16,684 bases of DNA from DASQTB01 sp035642095 (GTDB lineage Bacteria > Actinomycetota > UBA4738 > CALAEC01). The position numbers and the translations under genes are program-made. Of the stretch, positions 1 through 6,239 are shown piece after piece (the stretch's first letter is position 1; every line of letters starts with the position of its first letter). The stretch spans positions 1 through 16,684 of the forward strand of contig DASQTB010000026.1 in the NCBI GenBank assembly GCA_035642095.1, read 5' to 3'. The notes beneath the pieces were generated by a model. That model had not been told where the DNA came from and searched no databases. It saw only the letters and a program-made list of their open reading frames with translations.

Positions 1-1694
1 TCGATCCGCACGGACTCACCGGAGGCGCACGCCCCGAACCCGTCCACCGTTGTAACCAGCCCTCTGGCGATCAGGTGCCTTCGTAAACGCAGGGAGACCG
101 TTCGCAAATGGGTGGCAGCGGTGTCCACTTCGTACTCCGAAGCGAAGGACATGGAAGGGTTGGGCGAGGTCTGTTCCTCGTTGGTGATGATCAGAGCGAC
201 CTCCATGCAGCCGGCGGGATCGTAGTCGGCGAGCCTGGTGACCGCATTCGGTCCGACGATGGTGGGCAGAGAAGAGACGGTCAGCGCAGAGCCCGTATCG
301 CATACGACGCTCCCACGCAGTTGTCCACCTCCGGACCTGTTCCGAAGCGTCACGCCGTAGAAACCCGAGTTAGGGAGAGCCACCCAGTTGAGCGAATAGT
401 GGTTCGGGAGCGACCCGAAGACGCTTCCGCCCACGGTGGCGATGGACTGGTGGATGGGGGTCGGGCCCTTCTTAGCGACGTATCCGGCTGCCTCCTCGAA
501 ACAATACGGGTAGACGTAGCCACCTCCGCATGTCCGGTTGAACTTCGCCGCGATGGCGTAGGCGTGGTAGGCGTCGGCCAGAGTCGTTCCCTTGTTGACC
601 AGCGCCTGGTTGAGGGCGGAGAGCATATTGCTGGTCCCGCTCTGGCTGGTCAGCTCCCAGAAGTCCTGCATGACTTGCTCGCCCGCTCCGGCGGCCCCGG
701 TGCCGAATCGCTCGGTGAGCCCCCGGAACGTGATCCAGTAAGGGTAGGGAGAGAGCGAGTACGAACCCATGTCATCGGCGAAGTTGGGCCAGAGGTAGTT
801 GTAGCTGTCGTTGGCTCCGTCGAAGACCTCGTCCTCCATCCAGGTGGCCCCACCCTCGATGAAGGCGGCGTCGGGCACGTTCGCCCCGGTGAGCGCCCCG
901 TACCCGAACTGGATCGAGTGGTTGAACTCGTGCGCCGTGGTCGCGTCGAGGGACGCTTGAGGCGGGGACGGGAAGCCCGAGTAGTCGTCGTTGAGGGCCA
1001 TGCAGGAGGCATAGGCGTCGACGTCATTCCAGCTCGTGTTGGGGTTGTTGCCGAATAATCCTGCGTTCGTCCCCGTGGGGGACACGAACCCGTACAGCCC
1101 CGGCGCGAGGTTGGCCACCACGACGTGGTACCTGCCGCTCGGGGCAGTCGGGAAGAGCGGCGGGGCCGCCCAGCCGAACGCGTTGACCTCCTGTGTCCGG
1201 GCCGCATCGAGGGACATTGCGTAGCTGTTGATGTTCAGGCCACCGCCGACGGTCCCGTAGTCGATCGAGAAGTACGTGCTGACATGGGTGTTCGGTCCCG
1301 CGCTGGTCCCGCTGCAGTTACCGGCCGCCTCGGAGGAGAGCTCGTCCACGATGGCCGATCGAGCCGGGCCCGGGGCCATGTTCGCCACGCGCTTGCGAAG
1401 ACGGAGGAGAGGAAGCGTGCCGTCCCACGGAACATCGCTCCGGAAGCGCTCCGGGACGAGCCGCCACCCGGGGCCCAGAGCCCGGGCCAGGAACAGGTCC
1501 GCCTTGGCGCGCTTGATCTCACCCCCTCGCCGGGCCGCCTCGATCAGCGCCGGGGTGGAGAGCCGCCGGTGCTCCTTTCCCGAGGCCCGCGCGGCCGGTG
1601 AGGGAAGGACGAAGGTCGCCGTGGCCGCGAACGCCACCAGCGTTCCGACGAGCCGTCGGCGCGAGGCCGGCCTAGGTTCGAGGAACGGTCTCAT
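1..1694 (-). CDS. Secreted putative zinc metallopeptidase, MXAN_6640-like (3' end missing)
   Basis: Probably an exported zinc peptidase acting outside the cell; its substrate is unknown. The frame is open from the ATG at 1694 to the left window edge: 564 codons seen, no stop. The N-terminus is a signal peptide: an Arg-rich start, a hydrophobic stretch LVGTLVAFAATATFVL, and a likely cleavage after AARA (about residue 37). The catalytic signature is H-E-F-N-H at residues 255-259 (near 918-932), followed about 21 residues later by EGGATWMEDE (E280-E289), which fits the HExxH...E zinc-ligand layout of gluzincins. Cysteines around CGGGYVYPYC may form disulfides. The MXAN_6640 assignment rests on recalled family resemblance. 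The start has no clear Shine-Dalgarno, but the signal peptide begins right there and no other start precedes it in frame. It lies 91 bases downstream of the CAP gene, so the two secreted products are probably co-transcribed. Confidence 0.8.
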   Translation of the reverse strand, partial: MRPFLEPRPASRRRLVGTLVAFAATATFVLPSPAARASGKEHRRLSTPALIEAARRGGEIKRAKADLFLARALGPGWRLVPERFRSDVPWDGTLPLLRLRKRVANMAPGPARSAIVDELSSEAAGNCSGTSAGPNTHVSTYFSIDYGTVGGGLNINSYAMSLDAARTQEVNAFGWAAPPLFPTAPSGRYHVVVANLAPGLYGFVSPTGTNAGLFGNNPNTSWNDVDAYASCMALNDDYSGFPSPPQASLDATTAHEFNHSIQFGYGALTGANVPDAAFIEGGATWMEDEVFDGANDSYNYLWPNFADDMGSYSLSPYPYWITFRGLTERFGTGAAGAGEQVMQDFWELTSQSGTSNMLSALNQALVNKGTTLADAYHAYAIAAKFNRTCGGGYVYPYCFEEAAGYVAKKGPTPIHQSIATVGGSVFGSLPNHYSLNWVALPNSGFYGVTLRNRSGGGQLRGSVVCDTGSALTVSSLPTIVGPNAVTRLADYDPAGCMEVALIITNEEQTSPNPSMSFASEYEVDTAATHLRTVSLRLRRHLIARGLVTTVDGFGACASGESVRI

Positions 1695-1785
1695 CCGATG
1701 GACGGACGAATTCCGCCCAGCCGAGGCGGAACGCCGTCACGAAGACCCCCTGATCCCCACATCCGCTCGATGTTCGCACATCGGG

Positions 1786-2247
1786 TCAACCGAGGAACAG
1801 GACCGTGACCCAGATCCGTCCGTCTGCCCCGACGGCCATGCCCACGCCCACGTACCGGTAGACGCGGTTCAGCTCGTTCCGTCTGTGCGGGGGGCTGTCC
1901 ATGAACGCGTCGTGGAGGGCCTCCATCGACGAGCCCACCCCGACGTTCTCGCCGAGGATCCTCCACGGCCGGTCCCCCGGCACCGTGGCCAGGTCGTCGC
2001 TGTGCTCCAGCGTCGCGGTGGCCGCCATCTCCCGGCTGTGACGCCGGGCCGCACGAACCAAGAACCGCCGCATGTTCAGCGTCCGGACCCTGCGCCGATC
2101 CCGGGCCTCGTTGACCATGCCTCGGAGCCGACGTTCGTCATGGTTGGCCGCCGATGCGGGCTCGACACGGAGCGAGCCAGCCAGTCCCGCCACGACGAAG
2201 GCCACCAGGGCCAGGCGAGCCACCCGACGGGTGGAACGGGCAACCAT
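1786..2247 (-). CDS. Secreted CAP-domain (SCP/PR1-like) protein
   Basis: A 153-aa exported protein of the CAP superfamily. The signal peptide has an Arg-rich start, hydrophobic core LALVAFVVAGLAGSL and an ASA-type cleavage site near residue 33. The mature part carries the family marks in order: a helical N-part with NEARDRRR, the H-S-D pair (LEHSDDL), ENVG, then HDAFMDSPPHRRNEL, and a final beta hairpin YRYVGVGMAV...IWVTVLFLG. These provide the two histidines and acidic residues that line the CAP cavity. Bacterial single-domain CAP proteins are usually of this length, and their biochemical role is mostly unsettled (lipid or metal binding, or protease-related activity). The start is well supported by AGGAGG at 2256-2261, eight bases upstream of the ATG. 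The gene lies between the oxygenase-like gene upstream and the metallopeptidase downstream, all on the same strand. Confidence 0.88.
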   Translation of the reverse strand: MVARSTRRVARLALVAFVVAGLAGSLRVEPASAANHDERRLRGMVNEARDRRRVRTLNMRRFLVRAARRHSREMAATATLEHSDDLATVPGDRPWRILGENVGVGSSMEALHDAFMDSPPHRRNELNRVYRYVGVGMAVGADGRIWVTVLFLG

Positions 2248-2334
2248 CTCCCCTGCCTCCTGCCTCGGTCTCGGTCCCGGAGGGGGGCGTCCAGGCCTCC
2301 TTGCCTGTCTCGGGGCCGTTCAGGGAGATGGATC

Positions 2335-2366
2335 GGCCGGCCGCTCGCGGACTTGAGCGGCTGGCC
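2335..2366 (-). terminator. Strong hairpin, likely terminator of the oxygenase-like gene
   Basis: Arms 2335-2346 and 2355-2366 pair over 12 bp with one G-T wobble, around an 8-base loop. It starts 14 bases past the stop of the minus-strand gene 2380-3048 and lies before the CAP gene. No T-run follows on the minus strand, so it may attenuate transcription or protect the RNA end rather than terminate fully. Confidence 0.5.
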
Positions 2367-2379
2367 CGGGTGACAGAAT

Positions 2380-3048
2380 CTACGGGCGCTGCGAGTCGAT
2401 CCAGGACTGCAGCTCGGGGCCCGACTCGAACGAGGCGATCACCGCGTAGCGCGGCTCATCGTACTTCGACGCGTCGTGCCACACCGCATGCCACAGCCGT
2501 TCCGAGTCGACGACGAACTGCGAGCCGGCGGGAAGCGGGATCCGGTGCTCGGTGGAGCCGTCGTCCTTCGATTCCCGGACGACCATCACCGACTCGGGAT
2601 TGTCGGTGAGCTGGAGCCACGCCCGAACGACCCATCCGGTCCCGACTTCGGTAATCCGGTTGTTGTCGTCCGGGTGCATGGCCGAGACGGCGTTCGCCTC
2701 CGCCGATGGTTCGAGCTTGATGATGCGGACCCGCCCGAAGTTGGCCCCGACGTTCTCGACCCACTTCTTGATGGCCGGGATCCGATCGATGTTCGACGTC
2801 CACACCCCGTCCTTATCGGGTTTGCCGAGCTCCCAGAAGCCACGGGGGTCATGCTCGCCGTTGGCCGAGGCCAGGATGGCGAAGTTCGTGTCGCCACCCG
2901 ACTTCCAGTCGACGTACTCGAGTGACTCCCACTCCTCTCGAGACGGCAAGGGGCCCTCGTACGGCTTGAGCTCGACGTAGCCCGTCTCCTCCATGACCGG
3001 GAGGGTGATGAACCGGCTGCGATCCCTGGTCTTCCCTGGCGCATCCAT
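2380..3048 (-). CDS. Putative cupin-fold 2OG-Fe(II) oxygenase / Asp-Asn hydroxylase-like protein
   Basis: A 222-aa cytoplasmic protein with no signal peptide. The C-terminal half looks like a double-stranded beta-helix: strands RVRIIKLEP, then the H-x-D pair of MHPDDNN (H125, D127), WVVRAWLQLTDNPESVMVV, a turn LPAGSQFVV, and RLWHAVWHD (H187, H191) followed by R200. An H-x-D, a distal His and a downstream Arg are the usual iron and 2-oxoglutarate ligands in Asp/Asn beta-hydroxylase-type oxygenases, so an oxygenase is the best guess; a non-catalytic cupin is possible. The substrate is unknown. The N-terminal 100 residues, with GFWELGKPD and IKKWVENVG, are not recognised. The reading frame stays open upstream to 3363, but the ATG at 3048 is preferred because AGGAGG (3059-3064) sits ten bases before it and a TATGAT box lies further upstream. 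Confidence 0.6.
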   Translation of the reverse strand: MDAPGKTRDRSRFITLPVMEETGYVELKPYEGPLPSREEWESLEYVDWKSGGDTNFAILASANGEHDPRGFWELGKPDKDGVWTSNIDRIPAIKKWVENVGANFGRVRIIKLEPSAEANAVSAMHPDDNNRITEVGTGWVVRAWLQLTDNPESVMVVRESKDDGSTEHRIPLPAGSQFVVDSERLWHAVWHDASKYDEPRYAVIASFESGPELQSWIDSQRP

Positions 3049-3058
3049 GCTGAACGAA

Positions 3059-3064
3059 CCTCCT
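3059..3064 (-). promoter_or_regulatory. Shine-Dalgarno AGGAGG setting the start at 3048
   Basis: On the minus strand AGGAGG lies ten bases before the ATG at 3048. It decides between this start and the in-frame upstream extension to 3363, which has no comparable site. Confidence 0.6.
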
Positions 3065-3079
3065 GCGTGGGTTGGCCGC

Positions 3080-3085
3080 ATCATA
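3080..3085 (-). promoter_or_regulatory. Candidate -10 box TATGAT for the minus-strand gene cluster
   Basis: TATGAT on the minus strand fits the -10 consensus at five of six positions in an otherwise G+C-rich gap. It lies 31 bases upstream of the ATG at 3048. No convincing -35 box is visible at 16-18 bases. It would drive the oxygenase-like gene, and perhaps also the CAP and peptidase genes if the 2335-2366 hairpin is read through. Confidence 0.4.
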
Positions 3086-3225
3086 TCCGAACGGAACCCC
3101 CCGAGGTCCCCCAAAGCTCGTCCAATCGACGTAGCGAATGGCAAGGCTCCGCCCCGTCGCGCCGTAGGGAAGGTGGTGAGTCCGTGGGATGACAGACCGA
3201 CGCTGTCGAGGGAGGCTTGTCTTCG

Positions 3226-3372
3226 GTGGATCGGGACCTGCTGGAAGTCGACGAGGACGAGGACATCGTGGCCTGGAGCCTGCGCCTTCAGGCCCTGGCC
3301 GAGCTGAGGGCCCTGGCTGGCGCCGACGACCGGCCGGAGTTTCCAGGGGTCATCCGGCTCCACCCCGACTGA
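3226..3372 (+). CDS. Small acidic hypothetical protein, 48 aa
   Basis: A short frame starting at GTG and preceded by GGAGG (3211-3215), with ten bases between. The product begins with a very acidic stretch (LLEVDEDEDI), continues as a probable amphipathic helix (VAWSLRLQALAELRALAG), and ends FPGVIRLHPD. I do not recognise a family. Its TGA stop is in frame with the REC-EAL gene that begins at 3442, with no other stop between, and a perfect hairpin follows the TGA directly. It is antisense to the open but probably unused upstream extension of the oxygenase-like gene. The codon pattern and ribosome binding site make it plausible, but an accidental ORF cannot be excluded. Confidence 0.45.
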   Translation: MDRDLLEVDEDEDIVAWSLRLQALAELRALAGADDRPEFPGVIRLHPD

Positions 3373-3375
3373 GTT

Positions 3376-3395
3376 CAGGTCCCGTCCGGGACCTG
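3376..3395 (+). terminator. Perfect 8-bp hairpin after the micro-ORF
   Basis: CAGGTCCC (3376-3383) and GGGACCTG (3388-3395) pair perfectly around the loop GTCC, starting three bases after the TGA at 3370. The following bases include TTCCTTCT. It reads as a weak intrinsic terminator or attenuator between the 48-aa frame and the REC-EAL gene. A SECIS role is weighed in the findings. Confidence 0.45.
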
Positions 3396-3441
3396 CCGAT
3401 TCCTTCTACGTGTCCGGTTCCGCGCGCCCAAGGCGGCCCTG

Positions 3442-4617
3442 ATGGTCCGGATCGGGATCGCCGACGATGACCCCGAGATCCGGTCGGCCCTGGCCGACCT
3501 GGTGAGCCTGGATCCCGACCTGGAGCTCGCCGGTCAGGCCGCCGATGCCGACGGAGCGGTCAGCGTCGCGGAGGAGCACCGCCCCGACGTCTTCCTGGTC
3601 GACGTGAGGATGCCCGGAGGTGGACCCCAGGCCGCGCGAGGCATCCACGCGGTGTCTCCAGAGACTCGGATCGTGGCCTTCTCCGCGTACGAGGATCGCA
3701 ACACCGTTCTGGAGATGCTCCGGAGTGGAGCCGTGGCCTACATCACAAAGGGCGCCGGAGCGGGGGACGTCCTGGCTGCGATCAGCCGCGCGGTGGACGG
3801 ACAGAGCACCCTTTCGCCGGAGGTCTCCGCCAAGGTCGTCCACGAGCTGAGCGTCCGCCTCCAAACCCAGGAGCACGAGGATCGGCGACGCGGCGCGTCG
3901 GTCGACCGGATCCAGCAGGCCCTCCAGACGCCGGGGGCCCTGAACCTGGTGTTCCAGCCCATCTACGACCTGCGCACGCGGGCCGTGGTCGGCGCGGAGG
4001 CGCTGTCCCGGTTCACCATCGCGCCCCCCCGACCCCCGGACGCGTGGTTCAGGGACGCCGTCGAGGTCGGGATGGCCAACCTGCTGGAGTGCGCTGCCGC
4101 AGGATCGGCCCTGGCGGGACAGCCCCGGCTTCCCCGGGGGGCCTATCTGGCCATCAATCTGTCCCCGGCGACCATCGTCGATCCCCTGTTCGCCGGGCTG
4201 TTCTCCGGCGCTCCCGTCGACCGCGTCGTCGTCGAGATCACCGAGCACGCCAGGGTTGACGACTACGACCTCCTGGCCCAGTCCCTCCGCCCCCACCGGG
4301 AACGCGGTTTGCGGCTCGCCGTGGACGACGCCGGCTCAGGCTACGCGGGCCTCCGCCACATCATCCGGCTGGCCCCGGACATCCTCAAGCTCGACATCGA
4401 CCTGACCCGAGGCATCGGGGAGGACCGGGCTCGGCGAGCCATGGCCGCCGCGCTGATCACGTTCGCCGAGGAGATGGGCCTGACGATCGTGGCGGAGGGG
4501 ATCGAGACGGCGCAGGAGCTCGAGACACTCAAGGCCCTCGGCGTCCCCTGCGGACAGGGGTACCTCCTGGGCCGGCCGGGACCGCTCCCCTTGTCGATGG
4601 TCACCACCCGAACGTAG
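3442..4617 (+). CDS. REC-EAL response regulator, probable cyclic-di-GMP phosphodiesterase
   Basis: A 391-aa cytoplasmic regulator predicted to hydrolyse c-di-GMP to pGpG under control of phosphorylation. Residues 1-125 are a receiver domain: acidic triad D8-D9-D10, phospho-acceptor D54, switch serine S81, lysine K103. After a linker (about 126-160), residues 165-385 form an EAL domain with the catalytic set intact: EAL at 186-188, N239 (INLSP), E265 (EITEH), D295-D296 (DDAGSGY), K316 (LKLD), E352 and E355 (AEGIET), Q372 (GQGYLLGRP). It should therefore be active rather than a degenerate c-di-GMP receptor. The receiver closely resembles that of the hybrid kinase at 9754, including an unusual MPxGGG loop after the phosphorylation site. 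No partner kinase is adjacent; the nearest kinases are in the 6240-13498 operon. The ATG start has only a weak AAGGCGG upstream. Confidence 0.93.
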   Translation: MVRIGIADDDPEIRSALADLVSLDPDLELAGQAADADGAVSVAEEHRPDVFLVDVRMPGGGPQAARGIHAVSPETRIVAFSAYEDRNTVLEMLRSGAVAYITKGAGAGDVLAAISRAVDGQSTLSPEVSAKVVHELSVRLQTQEHEDRRRGASVDRIQQALQTPGALNLVFQPIYDLRTRAVVGAEALSRFTIAPPRPPDAWFRDAVEVGMANLLECAAAGSALAGQPRLPRGAYLAINLSPATIVDPLFAGLFSGAPVDRVVVEITEHARVDDYDLLAQSLRPHRERGLRLAVDDAGSGYAGLRHIIRLAPDILKLDIDLTRGIGEDRARRAMAAALITFAEEMGLTIVAEGIETAQELETLKALGVPCGQGYLLGRPGPLPLSMVTTRT

Positions 4618-4658
4618 GCCCAACGTCCCACCCCCTCGCCGAACGTCCGAGTTCCCTT

Positions 4659-4683
4659 CGAAGCGCTTCGGGCGTACCTTTTT
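4659..4683 (+). terminator. Candidate terminator after the REC-EAL gene
   Basis: The 12-base palindrome CGAAGCGCTTCG (4659-4670) lies 42 bases past the REC-EAL stop and is followed by a T5 run at 4679-4683. As a hairpin the stem is short (four bp plus wobbles), so termination may be weak. The same T-rich stretch forms the leader of the next gene. Confidence 0.35.
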
Positions 4684-4687
4684 GATT

Positions 4688-4694
4688 AAGGAGG
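4688..4694 (+). promoter_or_regulatory. Strong Shine-Dalgarno AAGGAGG
   Basis: AAGGAGG lies seven bases before the ATG at 4702. It favours that ATG over the in-frame TTG at 4696, which would be only one base from the site. Confidence 0.8.
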
Positions 4695-4701
4695 TTTGCC
4701 T

Positions 4702-4908
4702 ATGTGCCCGCAGCCAGAGCGCTGGCCTCCGTTCCCCCCCGACGGTGAGCTGTTGCGCTGTCCGCATCCGGAGTCCCGAATGCGGATCGATGTGACTGTC
4801 GACCTCGGGTTCGTCTACTGCACCGAGTGCGACCGTCGCCTGTGGTGGACCCGCACCCGGGGCCCCCTCTCCCACGAGGACCTCAGGGCCGAGCTCACCG
4901 ATCGGTAG
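4702..4908 (+). CDS. Small hypothetical protein, possible zinc-binding, 68 aa
   Basis: A 68-aa soluble protein with one of the best ribosome binding sites in the window. Potential metal ligands are Cys-Pro-His (in LLRCPHPES) and C-T-E-C (in VYCTECDRRLWW), about 25 residues apart, resembling a short zinc ribbon (C-x-H ... C-x2-C). Between them RIDVTVDLGFVY would form the beta strands of such a knuckle. I do not recognise a named family. It lies 38 bases upstream of the acyl-CoA dehydrogenase on the same strand, but that gene has its own -10 box, so they need not be linked in function. Confidence 0.7.
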   Translation: MCPQPERWPPFPPDGELLRCPHPESRMRIDVTVDLGFVYCTECDRRLWWTRTRGPLSHEDLRAELTDR

Positions 4909-4931
4909 CGCGCCGATCTGCCGGCCGCTCC

Positions 4932-4937
4932 TAGAAT
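4932..4937 (+). promoter_or_regulatory. -10 box TAGAAT, near-leaderless promoter of the acyl-CoA dehydrogenase
   Basis: TAGAAT matches TANNNT and ends nine bases before the GTG start at 4947. Transcription would begin at or just before the start codon, giving a leader of about two bases or none. No canonical Shine-Dalgarno fits in that space. Confidence 0.5.
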
Positions 4938-4946
4938 CCGGGGCAG

Positions 4947-6119
4947 GTGGACTTCGAGATACCCCGGGAGGATCGGGAGCTGGTGGACGCGTTCCGCGCG
5001 TTCCTCGAGCGCGAGGTCCGGCCGGTTGAGGAGCGGTTCCGCGTTCGCCTGCAGGAAGATCGGTGGGACGAGGACATGCGCGCCGCCGGCCAGGCGCTTC
5101 GGCGCCGCTCCGCCGAGGTCGGCTTCTACGCCGCCCACATGCCCGAGTCGGTCGGCGGCTGGGGCCTCTCGAACCTGGCCACGACGCTCCTCGTCGAAGC
5201 CGGGGCCACATCGGGGCTCCGCTTCGCCACGTTCGTCCTCGGCCCTCCGAACCCTGAGGCGCCGACCCCGATCCTGATGGACCTGCCGGCAGAGCTTCGG
5301 GATGAGGTCTTGCCTTCCCTGGTCCGGGCGGAACGGTCGATGTGCTTCGCCCTTACGGAGCCCGAAGCCGGATCCGACGCTCAAGCCATCCTCACCACCG
5401 CGGAGAGGGACGGCGAGGGGTGGGTGCTCAACGGGCGCAAGCACTTCATCACGAACGGGGCCGAGGCCGACTATGCCGTCGTGTTCGCGGTCACGGACGC
5501 GGAGAAGAAGGCCGCCGGCGGCATCACGGCGTTTCTGGTCCCTCGCGACGCCCCGGGTTTCGAGGTCGGGAAACGCCAGCGGACCATCGCCGGCGACACC
5601 AATCAGGCCGAGCTGGTGTTCCAGGGCTGCCGGATCCCGGGCGATCACGTGATCGGGGAGGTCGGGTACGGGTTCCAGACCGCCATGCGGTTCCTGAACG
5701 CCGGGCGAGCGTTCATCGGAGCCCTGTGCGTGGGGATCGCCGAGCACCTCCTCCGGATCTCGGTGGAGCAGGCGGCCGCACGACGGACGTTCGGGAAGCC
5801 GATCGGCCGGAACCAGGGGATCCAGTGGATGCTGGCCGATTCGGCCGTGGAGATCCACGGGGCTCGCCTGATGACCTATCACCTGGCGTGGCTGGTCGAC
5901 CGAGGTGAGCAGCCGATCAAGGAGTCGTCGATCGTCAAGCTGAACAACACGGAGATGGTGAATCGCGTGGCCGATCGGGCGGTCCAGATCTTCGGCGGCA
6001 TGGGCGTGCTCACCGAGGGCCCTGTCGAGCGGATCTATCGCTTCGTTCGCATGCTCCGGATCGTCGAGGGCACCTCGGAGATCCAGCGCGTGGTCATCGC
6101 CCGAGCCCTCGGCCTCTGA
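4947..6119 (+). CDS. Acyl-CoA dehydrogenase
   Basis: A 390-aa FAD flavoenzyme that oxidises an acyl-CoA to the trans-2-enoyl-CoA in fatty-acid or branched-chain amino-acid breakdown, passing electrons to electron-transfer flavoprotein. It has the full three-domain layout: N-terminal helices 1-130, a middle beta domain opening with family signature 1 (ALTEPEAGSD, 135-144) and carrying KHFITNGAEADY, and C-terminal helices with RRTFGKPIGRNQ and signature 2 (QIFGGMGVLTEG). The likely catalytic base is E374 in VEGTSEIQR, at the position used by medium- and short-chain enzymes. Length is typical (380-400). The chain-length preference cannot be read from the sequence. The GTG start follows a TAGAAT box closely and directly begins the conserved MDFEIP-like N-terminus. 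No electron-transfer flavoprotein or other beta-oxidation gene is adjacent. Confidence 0.95.
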   Translation: MDFEIPREDRELVDAFRAFLEREVRPVEERFRVRLQEDRWDEDMRAAGQALRRRSAEVGFYAAHMPESVGGWGLSNLATTLLVEAGATSGLRFATFVLGPPNPEAPTPILMDLPAELRDEVLPSLVRAERSMCFALTEPEAGSDAQAILTTAERDGEGWVLNGRKHFITNGAEADYAVVFAVTDAEKKAAGGITAFLVPRDAPGFEVGKRQRTIAGDTNQAELVFQGCRIPGDHVIGEVGYGFQTAMRFLNAGRAFIGALCVGIAEHLLRISVEQAAARRTFGKPIGRNQGIQWMLADSAVEIHGARLMTYHLAWLVDRGEQPIKESSIVKLNNTEMVNRVADRAVQIFGGMGVLTEGPVERIYRFVRMLRIVEGTSEIQRVVIARALGL

Positions 6120-6182
6120 GCGACAAAACCCCAAGTGGTCCTGGAAGAAGGGGCCGTCGTCCCGCGCAAACGGACTCCGATG

Positions 6183-6207
6183 GGGGGCCTCCTCTCAAGA
6201 GGCCCCC
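6183..6207 (+). terminator. Perfect 9-bp hairpin between the acyl-CoA dehydrogenase and the signalling operon
   Basis: GGGGGCCTC (6183-6191) and GAGGCCCCC (6199-6207) pair perfectly around a seven-base loop. It lies 63 bases past the dehydrogenase stop and 32 bases before the kinase ATG. No T-run follows, so it may be a Rho-aided end, an attenuator in the kinase leader, or both. It argues against the in-frame GTG at 6135 being the kinase start. Confidence 0.55.
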
Positions 6208-6239
6208 AACGGGGCCGATCACTCACCAGAGGCGAGGCA

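Noticed and set aside
108..1058. Plus-strand frames across the left end (also 1276-2373)
   Set aside because: The minus strand encodes a signal peptide, an HExxH peptidase and a CAP domain here. The plus-strand products are Arg/Gly/Val-rich without motifs.
3049..3363. N-terminal extension of the oxygenase-like protein on the minus strand
   Set aside because: AGGAGG and a TATGAT box both point to the ATG at 3048, and the extension would overlap the divergent micro-ORF region.
4815..6134. Long minus-strand open frame (439 codons) opposite the acyl-CoA dehydrogenase
   Set aside because: The product is low-complexity and rich in Arg, Asp, His and Pro with no domain. The plus strand carries an intact, motif-complete dehydrogenase. 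This is a typical antisense shadow in G+C-rich DNA.
6135..6239. Upstream GTG start adding 35 residues to the large PAS kinase
   Set aside because: It would translate through a perfect hairpin, has no ribosome binding site and adds no domain; the ATG at 6240 is preceded by AGAGG.
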